This document shows positions 36,165-46,927 of a DNA stretch of 64,000 nucleotides, in pieces. The notes below the pieces were generated by a model, which was not told the origin of the DNA, did not search any database, and saw only the letters and a list, made by a program, of their open reading frames with translations. The DNA is from Berberis thunbergii. Its lineage: Eukaryota; Streptophyta; Magnoliopsida; Ranunculales; Berberidaceae. The stretch spans positions 1-64,000 of the forward strand of contig QNQO01002075.1 of the NCBI GenBank assembly GCA_003290165.1, read 5' to 3'. Numbering within the stretch: the first letter of the stretch is position 1; every line of letters begins with the position of its first letter. The position numbers and the translations under genes were made by a program.

Positions 36165-36636
36165 TTTTCATGTAGCCACGGTTTTGAGCCGTTGCTAAAT
36201 TATTTTTTGCAACGGTTTTGAGCCGTTGCTAGATCTAGCCATGGGTTAGAACCGTTGCTAAACTTTTTTGTTGCAACGGTTTTGTGCCGTTGCTAGACCT
36301 ATCCACGGCTTAAAACCGTTGCTAAATTTGTTTGTTGCAACGGTTTTGAGCCGTTGCTAGATCTAGCCACGGTTTAGAACCGTTGCTAAATTTTTTTGTT
36401 GCAACGGTTTTGAGCCGTTGCTAATAATGCCCACGGTCTGGAGCCGTGGCTAATATTAGCCACGGTTTTTAGCCGTGCCAACTATACCAATGGTTGTAAA
36501 CCGTGGCTAGGTTGTTTTGTACCCACGGTTTTAAGCCGTTGGTACTTATAGCTACGATTTTTTGCCGTGGCAAATACACCAACGGTTTAGAACCGTGGGC
36601 AGCTCGGCGTAGCTAAATTACCGTTTTGGTGTAGTG
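36165..36636. repeat. Right subterminal repeats of CACTA-1
   Basis: Units such as AGCCACGGTTTTGAGCCGTT and TTGCAACGGTTTTGAGCCGT at spacings of about 50-60 bp, matching the left end and both ends of CACTA-2. Confidence 0.85.
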
Positions 36637-37907
36637 TTTCCACTTGCCTTCTAACATGGATAGCAAATATCGCCTCAAAATGATGCCACACTCCATTAGC
36701 TAGGCTTCCTTCGAGAAAAAGATGAGTCAAGGTTTCCACACTCGGAAAGTGACAACAATAACACCTCGACGCTAAGCTAATCCCGCACTTATATAATTCC
36801 TCATCGACTGGGACACCTCTTAATAAGAGCTTCCAAATGAATACTCAGATTTTGGATGGCATCATAGGCCGCCAAATCTTGTCAAACAACTTGGATTTAC
36901 CCTTTTTATCACGAAAAAGTTCATAAACCTAATGCAAACTAAAAAATCCATCTGAATCCGGGGTCCATATACACCGATACTTTCTTTGCTCACTACCCTT
37001 GAAACTGTTATCAAACAAAGTCCTCGCAAATTTTCTAAGAGCTGGAGACACCAACTCGAAATCTCCATTGCACACCTCAGCCACTGACGACCACATATCT
37101 TGCAACTCCAAACCGTCTGTTTTCAGAAAAATCAAAGTGAGATTCCAGTTTGAAGCAAAAAAACTCGAATAACCCTTACCAATCCGCCAAATACTACTTC
37201 CAACAAAAACAGTTTTAAACTTCATGATCTCCTTCATAAAAGGCGAGACACTATTCTTCACTTCTTGATAAATGAAAGGAACATCCTTCTTCCAATATTT
37301 AGTTCTCATGAAATTCCCCCACAAGGACTCCGCATTGACCAAGTTCCATAGTGCTTTCATGCAAAAACCCCTAGAGACCGTATCAAGGTTTCTGACCCCA
37401 AGGCCGCATTCTGACTTTGGGAAGCAAATGTTATGCCAAGAAATCCATTTCTTCTTTTGTCTGCCCTCACAATCTCCCCAAAAGAAATCCGCCAGTAATT
37501 TATGGATTCTTGAAATAACTTGATTAGGGACGCACATGGCGCTAATAGTATAAACAGGAATAGAACTCAACACATGCTTAATCAAAATAAATTTCCCACC
37601 TGGGGATAAGAGCTTAGCTTTCCAGCTACTGATTCGCTTTGATTTTTATTGATCAGCGCATCAAAGTATATATTTTTGGAGCGTCCCTTATAAATTGGAA
37701 CTCCCAAATATTTCAATGGCGAATCTGTAAACAGAAAACCAGTATAAGTTTTAACCGCCACCACTTGTTCCACTTCAGCTTTTTCATCGACCATAAAAGA
37801 GCTTTTATCTTCATTAATTTTTTGTCCCGATGATTTCTCATATTTTTCCAAGAACTTTATGCAACCAGTAATAGAGGCATGTCTCCCATTAAGAAAAACC
37901 AGGGTGT
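36637..37907 (-). pseudogene. LINE-A ORF2, RT thumb region and zf-RVT domain
   Basis: Continuation of ORF2 between the two CACTA insertions. The segment at 37851-37582 encodes YEKSSGQKINEDKSSFMV and SPLKYLGVPIYKG, which follow the RT active site. The segment at 37585-36929 encodes ISAMCVPNQVISRIHKLLAD, FFWGD and KKKWISWHNICFPK, the RT-C-terminal and zf-RVT linker. The region 36860-36640 has CGISLASRCYCCHFPSVETL, the zinc-binding part of zf-RVT. At least two frame changes are present. The left end at 36640 is cut by CACTA-1 and the right end by CACTA-2. Confidence 0.88.
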
Positions 37908-38135
37908 CACTACACCAAAAGGCATGTTTAGCTACACTGAGATGGCCATAGCTCTAAATCGTTGGTTTATTTCCCACGGCCAAAAATCGTGGATAGCGTG
38001 GCCAACGCCTAAAACTGTAGCTATAAAAATAACTGGCCACTGCTCTAAACTGTGGGTGCATTAGCTACGGCAAAAAACCGTGGCTATAATTAGCAACAGC
38101 CAAAAACCGTTGCTAAACAAAATAGTTTTGCACGT
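37908..38135. repeat. Left subterminal repeats of CACTA-2
   Basis: Degenerate units such as TAGCTACGGCAAAAAACCGT and GCAACAGCCAAAAACCGTTG. Confidence 0.75.
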
Positions 38136-38445
38136 GCGTCGCGCTTTGCTGAGTGACTTGGAGAGTGGATTTTCGCGCTCTCGAAAATGGGTTTCGTGCT
38201 TTGGCAAAAAAATTGGGGAAAAATGAATTTGGCGCTGATTTAGGTTTGCGAAAGAGGTTTAAATCTCTCAGTTTGCGACATCTCTCTCTCTTAGATTTGC
38301 GCGGTTTAGAGTTTGCGACCTCTTCGACCTCTGGTTTGGCACAGAGGAGAGATTGAGGAGCTTTAGAGAGCTTCAGAGAGAGTGAATGGAAGATTGCAAG
38401 TGATTTCAATCCAGTATTGTAGAGGAGAAGAGAAGATTAGCCACA

Positions 38446-39470
<1,025 letters not shown>

Positions 39471-39630
39471 TTTTATGGATGGTACCTGTTTTCTAGGAGT
39501 GAAAGTGCTGAAATAGGTATGTGTAAGTGGCTTTCCAGATACTGGCATTGCTTTTACTTGATGCATGGTGATCATGGATTTTGTCTCAGAGATATTGGTC
39601 TAGCTTCCCCTAAATAAAGAATCAATGTAA

Positions 39631-39789
<159 letters not shown>

Positions 39790-39839
39790 CTGAATCAACA
39801 ACTGATATAATAATTGACTTATAGAAGATGCAAAATGAC

Positions 39840-40500
39840 ATTGTGGAGGTTGCATCAATGTCAAAATGCTCATTATCAACATCACAGTGCTCGGCTACAA
39901 GTTATACACCTGCTGATGTGAGTTTATTTGTTTTCTATGTTTTTGATGGTTTTATACTTTGTTAGTTTAGTAACATGTGATCGGGTTAATTTGTAGGATG
40001 ATGACACAAGAGATCAAGTTGAACCTTCCATTTAGGTCATAGAATTGGAGGACTCAGAATCTGGTACAATTAACAAAATATTTGAGACAGAACAAAACAA
40101 TATGGTGCTTCTGTCTTGCAGACAGTCCACTCCTGTTTCTGTGAGTATTTGTTATTTTTTTTCCACTTCGGATTAATTTGTACAGGATGATGATGACATA
40201 AGAGATCAGTTTTAACCTTTTAAGCAGGTCACAAAATTGGAGAACTTGGATTCTGATAAAATTAACGAATTACCGGAGTCAGAACAAAACAATTTGGACC
40301 CTCTGTCTTGCAGAAAATGCACTTGTGTCAATCATACACCTGATTATGTGAGGATTGTTTATTTTCTTGTTTTTATTTGTTTTATGTAATTCGTTTTGTT
40401 TGGGCTATGACTATCTTTAAAATTTTTCATGCAGGAACATTATTTAAGAGCCCAAAGGAGGTTAGAAGAACAGATTATGGAGCTAAGAAATAAAAGAGGT
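39840..40500 (+). pseudogene. Unidentified spliced fragment with duplicated exon motif
   Basis: Exon-like blocks separated by GTGAGT and TGCAG signals. The block at 39997-40140 (DDDTRDQVEPS, then ELEDSESGTINKIFETEQNN) is repeated in diverged form at 40186-40350 (ENLDSDKINELPESEQNNLD, then CRKC). A further block at 40436-40497 encodes EHYLRAQRRLEEQIMELRNK, a short coiled coil. Stops break both copies. I do not recognise the family; the acidic repeats and coiled coil suggest a nuclear or structural protein, which is a guess. Confidence 0.45.
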
Positions 40501-40796
40501 TAGAACATTATTTCATGCAGAAATTTTTTTACTGATATCATGTTTGTAAACTGAACCTTTTGAAACTTCATCCCTAAATGTTCATTTTATGTTTGCACGG
40601 AGCCACAATCTGTTGCCATGTCCTCTGGTGAAGTGAATGATGAGCATAATGCTAGGGTAGGTAATGATAATGGGGTCTCTCCTTTGCAAACTCAGTTAGA
40701 CCCACCACTTGTTCAGCAGCATTGTGGTTTTGCAGGCATACTATCCTATCCAATTTTCTTTTGTTATGGTTTGATCACACAGCCACTTCTATGAAT

Positions 40797-41021
40797 TTTC
40801 TAACTGGTGGGGTTGGGGTTGGTGGTGGTGGTGGTACTGGAGGAGTGGTGGTGCAAACAGTAGCGATGACATGCCAAGATTGCGGGAACCAAGCAAGGAA
40901 GGATTGTACTCATAGGAGATTTAGGACTTGCTACAAGAGCCTTGGATTTGATTGTGCTACTCACGTGAAAAGCATGTGGGTCCCTGCGGCTCGGCGTCGT
41001 GAACGTCAGCTATGTACTACC
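40797..41021 (+). pseudogene. Captured SHI/STY/LRP1-type (SRS) zinc finger fragment
   Basis: SRS proteins are plant transcription factors that control auxin synthesis and organ growth. A Gly-rich stretch precedes [20 protein letters not shown], then CYKSLGFDC and [17 protein letters not shown]. This is the RING-like domain plus the basic segment. The family pattern is CX2CX7CX4CX2CCX6C. Here the fourth Cys is Phe and the sixth is Tyr, so two of seven zinc ligands are lost. The IGGH domain is absent. The frame is open from 40722 to 41084 and could be translated as part of a chimera. Confidence 0.88.
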
Positions 41022-41259
41022 ACCACGTGGGTCCCTGACCTTACTTTTGTTTTACTACTCTCTTTATTCTTAGCGATAGATTAAAATTTGATCTAAATAT
41101 AACTAATATGTGGTGTTACAATAGATGAGCTTTTTATGATCATCAAGGACACTATTACAGAATGAATCGTATATTTGTTCTTTAAGTCATAGATAAAAAC
41201 AGACATGAAAAAACAACTTTTTTGTCTTGCTAAAATTTGAGTAAAGTTATGACTTGTAG

Positions 41260-41368
41260 GGGAAGCAAAAGCATATCATTGGAGGCTGGGGGTCAATTTG
41301 AGCTTAGTGGCGCGCCACATGAAACACTACATCAAACTTGTGCTGAAGTTAATTCACATCTTTATCAG
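41260..41368 (+). pseudogene. GSH1: Captured glutamate-cysteine ligase (GSH1) exon
   Basis: GSH1 makes gamma-glutamylcysteine, the first step of glutathione synthesis, in plastids. The exon encodes [20 protein letters not shown] followed by [13 protein letters not shown], the highly conserved substrate-binding stretch of plant enzymes. It has a TAG acceptor (41257-41259) and GTGAGC donor. Only about 36 codons are present, and they are all open. Confidence 0.9.
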
Positions 41369-43679
41369 GTGAGCTTCAGTGGTTAGTTTAAAAAAAAATT
41401 TGTCACATTGAAATGTAGAGTATACATTTCATATCCGAGTTCTTGTCCTGGAACATCTTCAATAGGATTGAGAGGGTCAAGGCTCACATTTCTTATTTCA
41501 TATAGTTGACAACTTGACAAAAGCATTGCCAAAATAACCTTTCTTAGTAGGTGAGAGTTGGAATTAGTCAGAGTTCAACATTTGTATTAAGTGCTTTTGG
41601 AAGGAAATAGATTCTTTGATCCTTCTATGTATGCTCAATTCTGATGTTGTATGCTTGATCCAAAATTTAGAGTTGCATATAATAATTAGGCTATACTCTT
41701 TTTGAATCATCAATGACGAGATATATTTCCTTATAATGTGTTGCCCATGACATGTTGCTGTCTTAATTTGTTGACATAAAAGAGTGAGGAAACATTATTC
41801 GTTCTAGTGAGGACCACATAATTACCTTAGAAAGGAAACGAGCGGTGCCTGATGTGAGTTCGCAAAAAGCACTCTACCTTACTGCCTCACATTGCTTCGC
41901 ACCCTAGACGACCCAGCTCGAGAGTTCTTGACTTTATATTTTAATACTCCCAAAATTGTAGGGATTTTTTATGTGGAGTATTATTATTTGAATAAATTAA
42001 ATTTGAAGTTTATTTGTTCACTTGTATAAGGATCACTGCCCATTATCTTCTCCCAATCAGCTCATTGGGTTTGATTTCTTTATAATAATACAATTTTATG
42101 AAAATATCAGACACATATTGGACAACTCCAGCACCTGGACACACATTGGAGTGACACTCCATGCTTAGATCATTAACTATACCCCTTTCAAAAGATATCA
42201 CTTTAAAATCGCTATAACTGTTTGTATGGAAAGTTAGTAATATATGCAACAATATTGACTTGTGCTATTCTTTTTAATTACTTATCAATTCATTCTTTTT
42301 TCTCCCTTGTTGATTTTTCTTTTACGGTTTTCAGTTTGACTTGTGCAACCTTTTTCAGGTCTTTTGTTGTTGCATAACAACCAAGTTAAACTTATCAGAA
42401 CTTTAATTTTGATCTGTATGGCTATAAAACTGAAACAGTGAAGAAGCAAAACACCGAACTCCATCAGTCCATATCTAAGTTCAACAACAGGAGGTGAGGA
42501 GGAGAGTACTGACTCAGGATCAACTCTTAATCCTCAATTGGAACCAGAATCTCGTATAAGTAAAAAGGCATCAAATCAACCTCTTGACCAAAAACCTCTA
42601 TAAGTCCCTGACATTTCATCTTTTTTTTAGCTTTATATTTGATATTCAAAGGGTAAGTGTGATAATAAGGTTTATTGATCCATTTGTATTCAGGTTTTTG
42701 AAGAGCAATCAATTTCTAACGAAGTATGTTTCTTTGCTCATCATTGGACTTCCACTCTATCTATTTACTTCAGGGTAATACTGGCCTAATCTAAACTAAT
42801 CTACATAATCATTTATTTGAGTGCAGTTATCAGAATCCTGAAGGAGAAATGTGACTTTGTGTCACTATAGTTACAAGAAAATTGATTGATAGTGTTGCGA
42901 ACTCAGAGGTTAGTTGCAATAGGTAGTGCCTTGACAGATGTTTGTTTTAATGCATTTTGGATTCATGAAGCACCTACCTGACAAGGCTTAAATGGTCTAT
43001 AAAATGTGTTTTTCCTATTCTAGTGGTTTTTCATTACCATTGTAAGCTTAAAAGTGTTTGGAGGCCCTTGGTAAGGTGAAATTTCTTACAATCAAATCTA
43101 AGTGATAACCATATATTACAAGTTATAATATAACATAGGTTTGATTAGAACTATATGAAAAAGGGTCTAGTTGTGGGTGCAATTACTGAACATTGTAGGC
43201 TATTTCATTGACTTTTATTTGCTTGCTGACCATTAGTATTCAATGATTTCATTATTTGGAAGAACTTGCAATAATGATTTGCTAGAATTAATCAGCTTAA
43301 ATCTTGATGTGGAAAGTGTAGAAAGTGTGGTTGTAGTGCAAGGAAGTTGTTGTGATATGTGAAGGAATGAAGTTTCCATGTGCGTGGGCATATCACATAT
43401 CCTCCTTGGTCTATATAAATCCATCTTGTTTGAGTTGGCTTCCAATTTATTATTCCCTGTTAAGTCTTCTGCTTGACCACTTTGTTATTATCCAAAGTTC
43501 AAACAACTAATGTAAGTGAATGTTATTCTTTTTTGTGAAGTTGAGTTTCCTAATTTCTAAAATTGATTACTTGTATACTTGTTTTGCTAATTTTGGACTC
43601 TTCAGGCTGATGGGTACTTAACTGAGAGCCAGAGGCATGGGAAGGCTGGTTACAGTCTAACCAAACTTCATGCACGGAC
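41369..43679. other. Non-coding interior of CACTA-2
   Basis: AT-rich. An open, Ser/Glu-rich stretch near 42475-42560 and a segment near 43605-43690 (ADGYLTESQRHGKAGYSLTK) look exon-like but unidentified. Confidence 0.35.
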
Positions 43680-44390
43680 AGTTTCTTGCGTATTGCTGCT
43701 CGACAACAAGTTCTATTTTGCGGGTCTGTTTTGGATTGCAGGGGCATTGTAGGAGAGGCAGTTGCGGGAATCACAATGAGCGCAAGCACTCAGCCTGCTA
43801 TACTTGCTGGATTCGCACTGGAGCTGTGCATTTCTCTGGTGTATAGGATGCTATTGTTTTTTATGCAGGAGCGAGGATGCACGTCGAGCAGGCTTGCAGT
43901 GCACCTACACTCTAGTACGACATCCAACAGGTTGTTGGCTGGAACACTCAGTTGCAAAACAGAGCGTATGCTGGGAGCTGAGATGTTGCAGACTGATGGT
44001 TTTCTGCGGCCTATTGAGATGCTGCGGCATGTTGAGGAGATGTTGTTGTTGTGCCCAGCGTCGAGATGGTGGATGCGAGGGATGGTTACTGCATGCTGCT
44101 GCGAAACACAGTTCGCGAGGGTACGATGCAGCGTCCTGTTGGCTGTTTTTCAGGGTGATTATTCAGATGGCGTTGGTGTTTCAGCGTGTGCTGGCTGCTT
44201 GGGCAGATTTACATGCATTCGGGTTGGGTCATTTGTTTTGGCCTCAAGTCTTTTTGATGTTTTAAATTCTGTCTTTGTCGTGGCAATTGTTTAAAGGACA
44301 GGTTTTTTCTATTGTTTTGGTTTTAATGCGGGTAATGTCGTAATGTACCCCCGTAGCGTTTGTAAGTAAATTTTTGATAAGTATTAAATT
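43680..44390 (+). mobile_element. LINE 3'-end segment inside CACTA-2
   Basis: The plus strand at 44320-44387 (GTAATGTCGTAATGTACCCC, then CGTTTGTAAGTAAATTTTTG) matches the minus strand of LINE-A at 15150-15215 (TAAAGTCGTAATGTACCCCC, then TTTGTAAATC). Upstream lies a GC-rich stretch like the 3' region of LINE-A and LINE-B. The hairpin and A-tail are missing, so the piece is truncated at both ends. The 202-codon ORF at 43686-44294 lies in this non-coding region and is not a gene. Confidence 0.55.
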
Positions 44391-44465
44391 TTATTTACTT
44401 GATGCACGTGCTGAATTATACTTACCTATAAGATGTAATCAAAAGTCATATGATAGCAAAAAAAA

Positions 44466-44812
44466 AATATATTTGCAACAGCCTAGAACCGTGGCTAAAT
44501 ATTGCAACGGCTCAGAACCGTGGCCATGACTTGTCACGGCTTATAACCGTGGCTAAAACTTTTGCAACGGCTTAGAACTGTGGCTATTCCTGGCCACGGC
44601 TTAAAACCGTGGCTAACATGTTTGCAACGGTTTATAACCGTGGCTAAATCATCAACTGTCCTTGAGCATAAAACCGTTGCTAATTGTTTTCCCACGGTTT
44701 TTAGCCGTTATTGGGGATTTAGTAGCGCCTCTACAACCCACGGCTCTAAGCCGTGACAATGGGTTACCCCCATGGTTTAAAACCGTTGCTAATGGGTATT
44801 TTTGGTGTAGTG
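44466..44812. repeat. Right subterminal repeats of CACTA-2
   Basis: Regular units such as GCAACGGCTTAGAACTGTGG and CACGGCTTAAAACCGTGGCT, as in CACTA-1. Confidence 0.85.
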
Positions 44813-46911
44813 TGTCATCTGCGTACAACAGATGTGTGATGGGTTGACAGTGTCTAGGCGTATAATAATAGCATATCTCAACTTTACCAAAGGCGGCCAA
44901 CAATCCTCTGCTAAGAACCTCTGAAGCTATAACAAATAAAAGTGGGGACAGCGGATCACCCTGCCTTAACCCCCTAGAAGATCTGAAGTAACCATTCTAA
45001 GCTCCTTGCATCAGAACCGAAAAGCCACAACTAGCAATACAATCGGAAACAAGATGACACAATCTATTTGAGAAACCAAATCTCTTGAGAACAGCAAAAA
45101 GGAAAGGCCATTCCAGTCTGTCATACGCCTTTTCCATGTCGATTTTAAGGACCATTGCCACCCGTGACTTTTTATTAATATCCCTAACCATTTCCTGGGC
45201 TAATCCAATATTCTCCACGATAGACCTTCCCCTAACAAAAGCTCCTTGTTCTTGACTAATCATATCTGGTAGAAGTAGAGCTAGTCTATTGCAAAGTAAT
45301 TTATTGAAGATTTTATAAATGACATTGCAAAGACTAATAGGACGAAAATCAGAGAAATAACTTGGGGAGTCCACCTTAGGGATCAATGCAATGAAATTAG
45401 CTTTGAAAGCTGCCAGGAGAACGCCACCTTGAAAGAACTGAACTGCGGCTTTCCAGATATCAAACCCGACAGTCTCCCAGCAAGACTGATAGAACGCAGC
45501 AGTAAACCCATCTGGACCCGGTGCACTATTCGCCGGAATTTCAAAGGTCGCATTTTTACCTTCTTCCAATGACGAGCTCTTAACTAATTGATCACATACC
45601 ACATCTAAAATCACTGAAGGGATACAATCCATTAACTCACTTTCATATGTCTGAACACCCTGTGACAAGAAAAGTTTATGAAAAAAATCATTGACTTCTT
45701 TTAACATCTCCCTGGAGTCAGAAATCTGACGACCACATTGTAAAGTAATGGAAGATATGGACATTCTCTTCTGTTTAGCTTTAACCAAAGCAAAAAAATA
45801 TTTGGTGCATGCATCCCCTTCCGTGAATTCTTTTTCCCCAGATTTTTGCATCAAGAATTGTTCCTCCTGCTTAAGGGCCACCCTGTACTCTGCCTGACAT
45901 CTGTTCAAATTACAACAAGCATTAAAATCCCAAGTAAGAGCCATATTGGTAGCATTAGTTGCAGACGATTCCAATCCTGAAATAAGCACAGTCTCCCATT
46001 GGATCATCTCATCCTCCAAAGCCCTTAGTCTGCAAAACACATTTCCAAACACCTATTTATTCCATTTAATAAGCGCTCGGCGAAGTGATTTTAATTTGAT
46101 ATCCACCATATCCAAAGCCCTCACAACTTCTGTATCTGAGCCCCACACTTCTACCACGAGGGATTCAAAGGTCGAAAGAGAACTCCACATACTTAGAAAT
46201 CTAAAAGTCAAGAAACCAGATCTAGACTGCACGGGCATGGAAACAAAAATGGGTGCATGATCAGAGAAGGTCCGCTCAAGATGCTCCACCCTTATACTAG
46301 GCAATTGATCCAGCCATAGAGAGTTCACAAAAACTCTGTCAATCCTTGCCTAGATACACTCACCACAACGCCTATTGTTACACCAAGTATATTTTTGACC
46401 AACATAACCACAGTCAACCAACCCACAGTGTTCAAGACATTCCGAAAATTCGGACCTACTAGCCAAAGATGGGGGATTCCCTCCTAGTTTATCATGTTCA
46501 CTAATAACTGCATTGAAGTCGCTACCCATCATCTAATGACCAACATACTGAGACGCCAAACTATCCATTTCCGCCCATAATTCCCTTCTCGCCTCCACTG
46601 TGCATTTAGCATAAATGAAAGTGATAAAAATTAAATGAGCATTGGGATAAATTACCTGACAATGAATAAACTGTTATGAGCTTTCCAACACCGCAACTGC
46701 TAACTATAAATCCAAGAAAAGCCATATCTTTCCACTTTTTGCTTCATTAGACGTGAAACCTGACAGTTTAATTTTGTCTCCAACCTCCGAGCATCGACTG
46801 GCTTCAATCATTGGTTCTGCAATCATAATGATTCACTTTGTAATCCTTGACCAACTTTTTAAGTCTATTTTTTGTAGCTATATTCCGAACTCCTCGAGCA
46901 TTCCAAAACAT
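44813..46911 (-). pseudogene. LINE-A ORF2, endonuclease and reverse transcriptase part
   Basis: Begins at 46911 with MFWNARGVRNIATKNRL, the start of the plant LINE endonuclease. The endonuclease includes GSDFNAVISEHDKLGG and FSDHAPIFV. Then come the RT signature blocks SAPGPDGFTAAFYQSCW, FRPISLCNVIYKIFNKLLCN, EQGAFVRGRSIVENI and VLKIDMEKAYDRLEWPFL. The active-site YADD is at 44814-44825, directly beside the CACTA-2 insertion. In-frame stops occur between the endonuclease start and 46530, and elsewhere (near 46360 and 46053). It is interrupted, so no full ORF2 exists here. Target-primed reverse transcription is the family's mechanism. Confidence 0.92.
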
Positions 46912-46927
46912 AATATTATCAATCATT

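Larger units (their letters stand above)
16504..36636 (-). mobile_element. CACTA-1: 20.1-kb CACTA element with transposase genes and captured host genes
   Basis: Left terminus CACTGCACCAAAA, right terminus CACTACACCAAAA on the minus strand, target duplication TTT (16501-16503 and 36637-36639). It sits inside ORF2 of LINE-A: the flanks rejoin as the zf-RVT to RNase H linker seen uninterrupted in LINE-B near 51265. Subterminal AACGGTTTTAAGCCGT units fill both ends. The element has TNP2 and Transposase_24 genes on the minus strand, plus NHX, TRM7, cysteine synthase and P5A-ATPase fragments, also minus. The left end has CACTG instead of CACTA, a point change that may impair excision. TNP2 is frameshifted. 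Confidence 0.93.

Noticed and set aside
43686..44294. A 202-codon plus-strand ORF
   Set aside because: It lies in GC-rich LINE-type 3' DNA, has no conserved domain, and its end matches the LINE 3' region.
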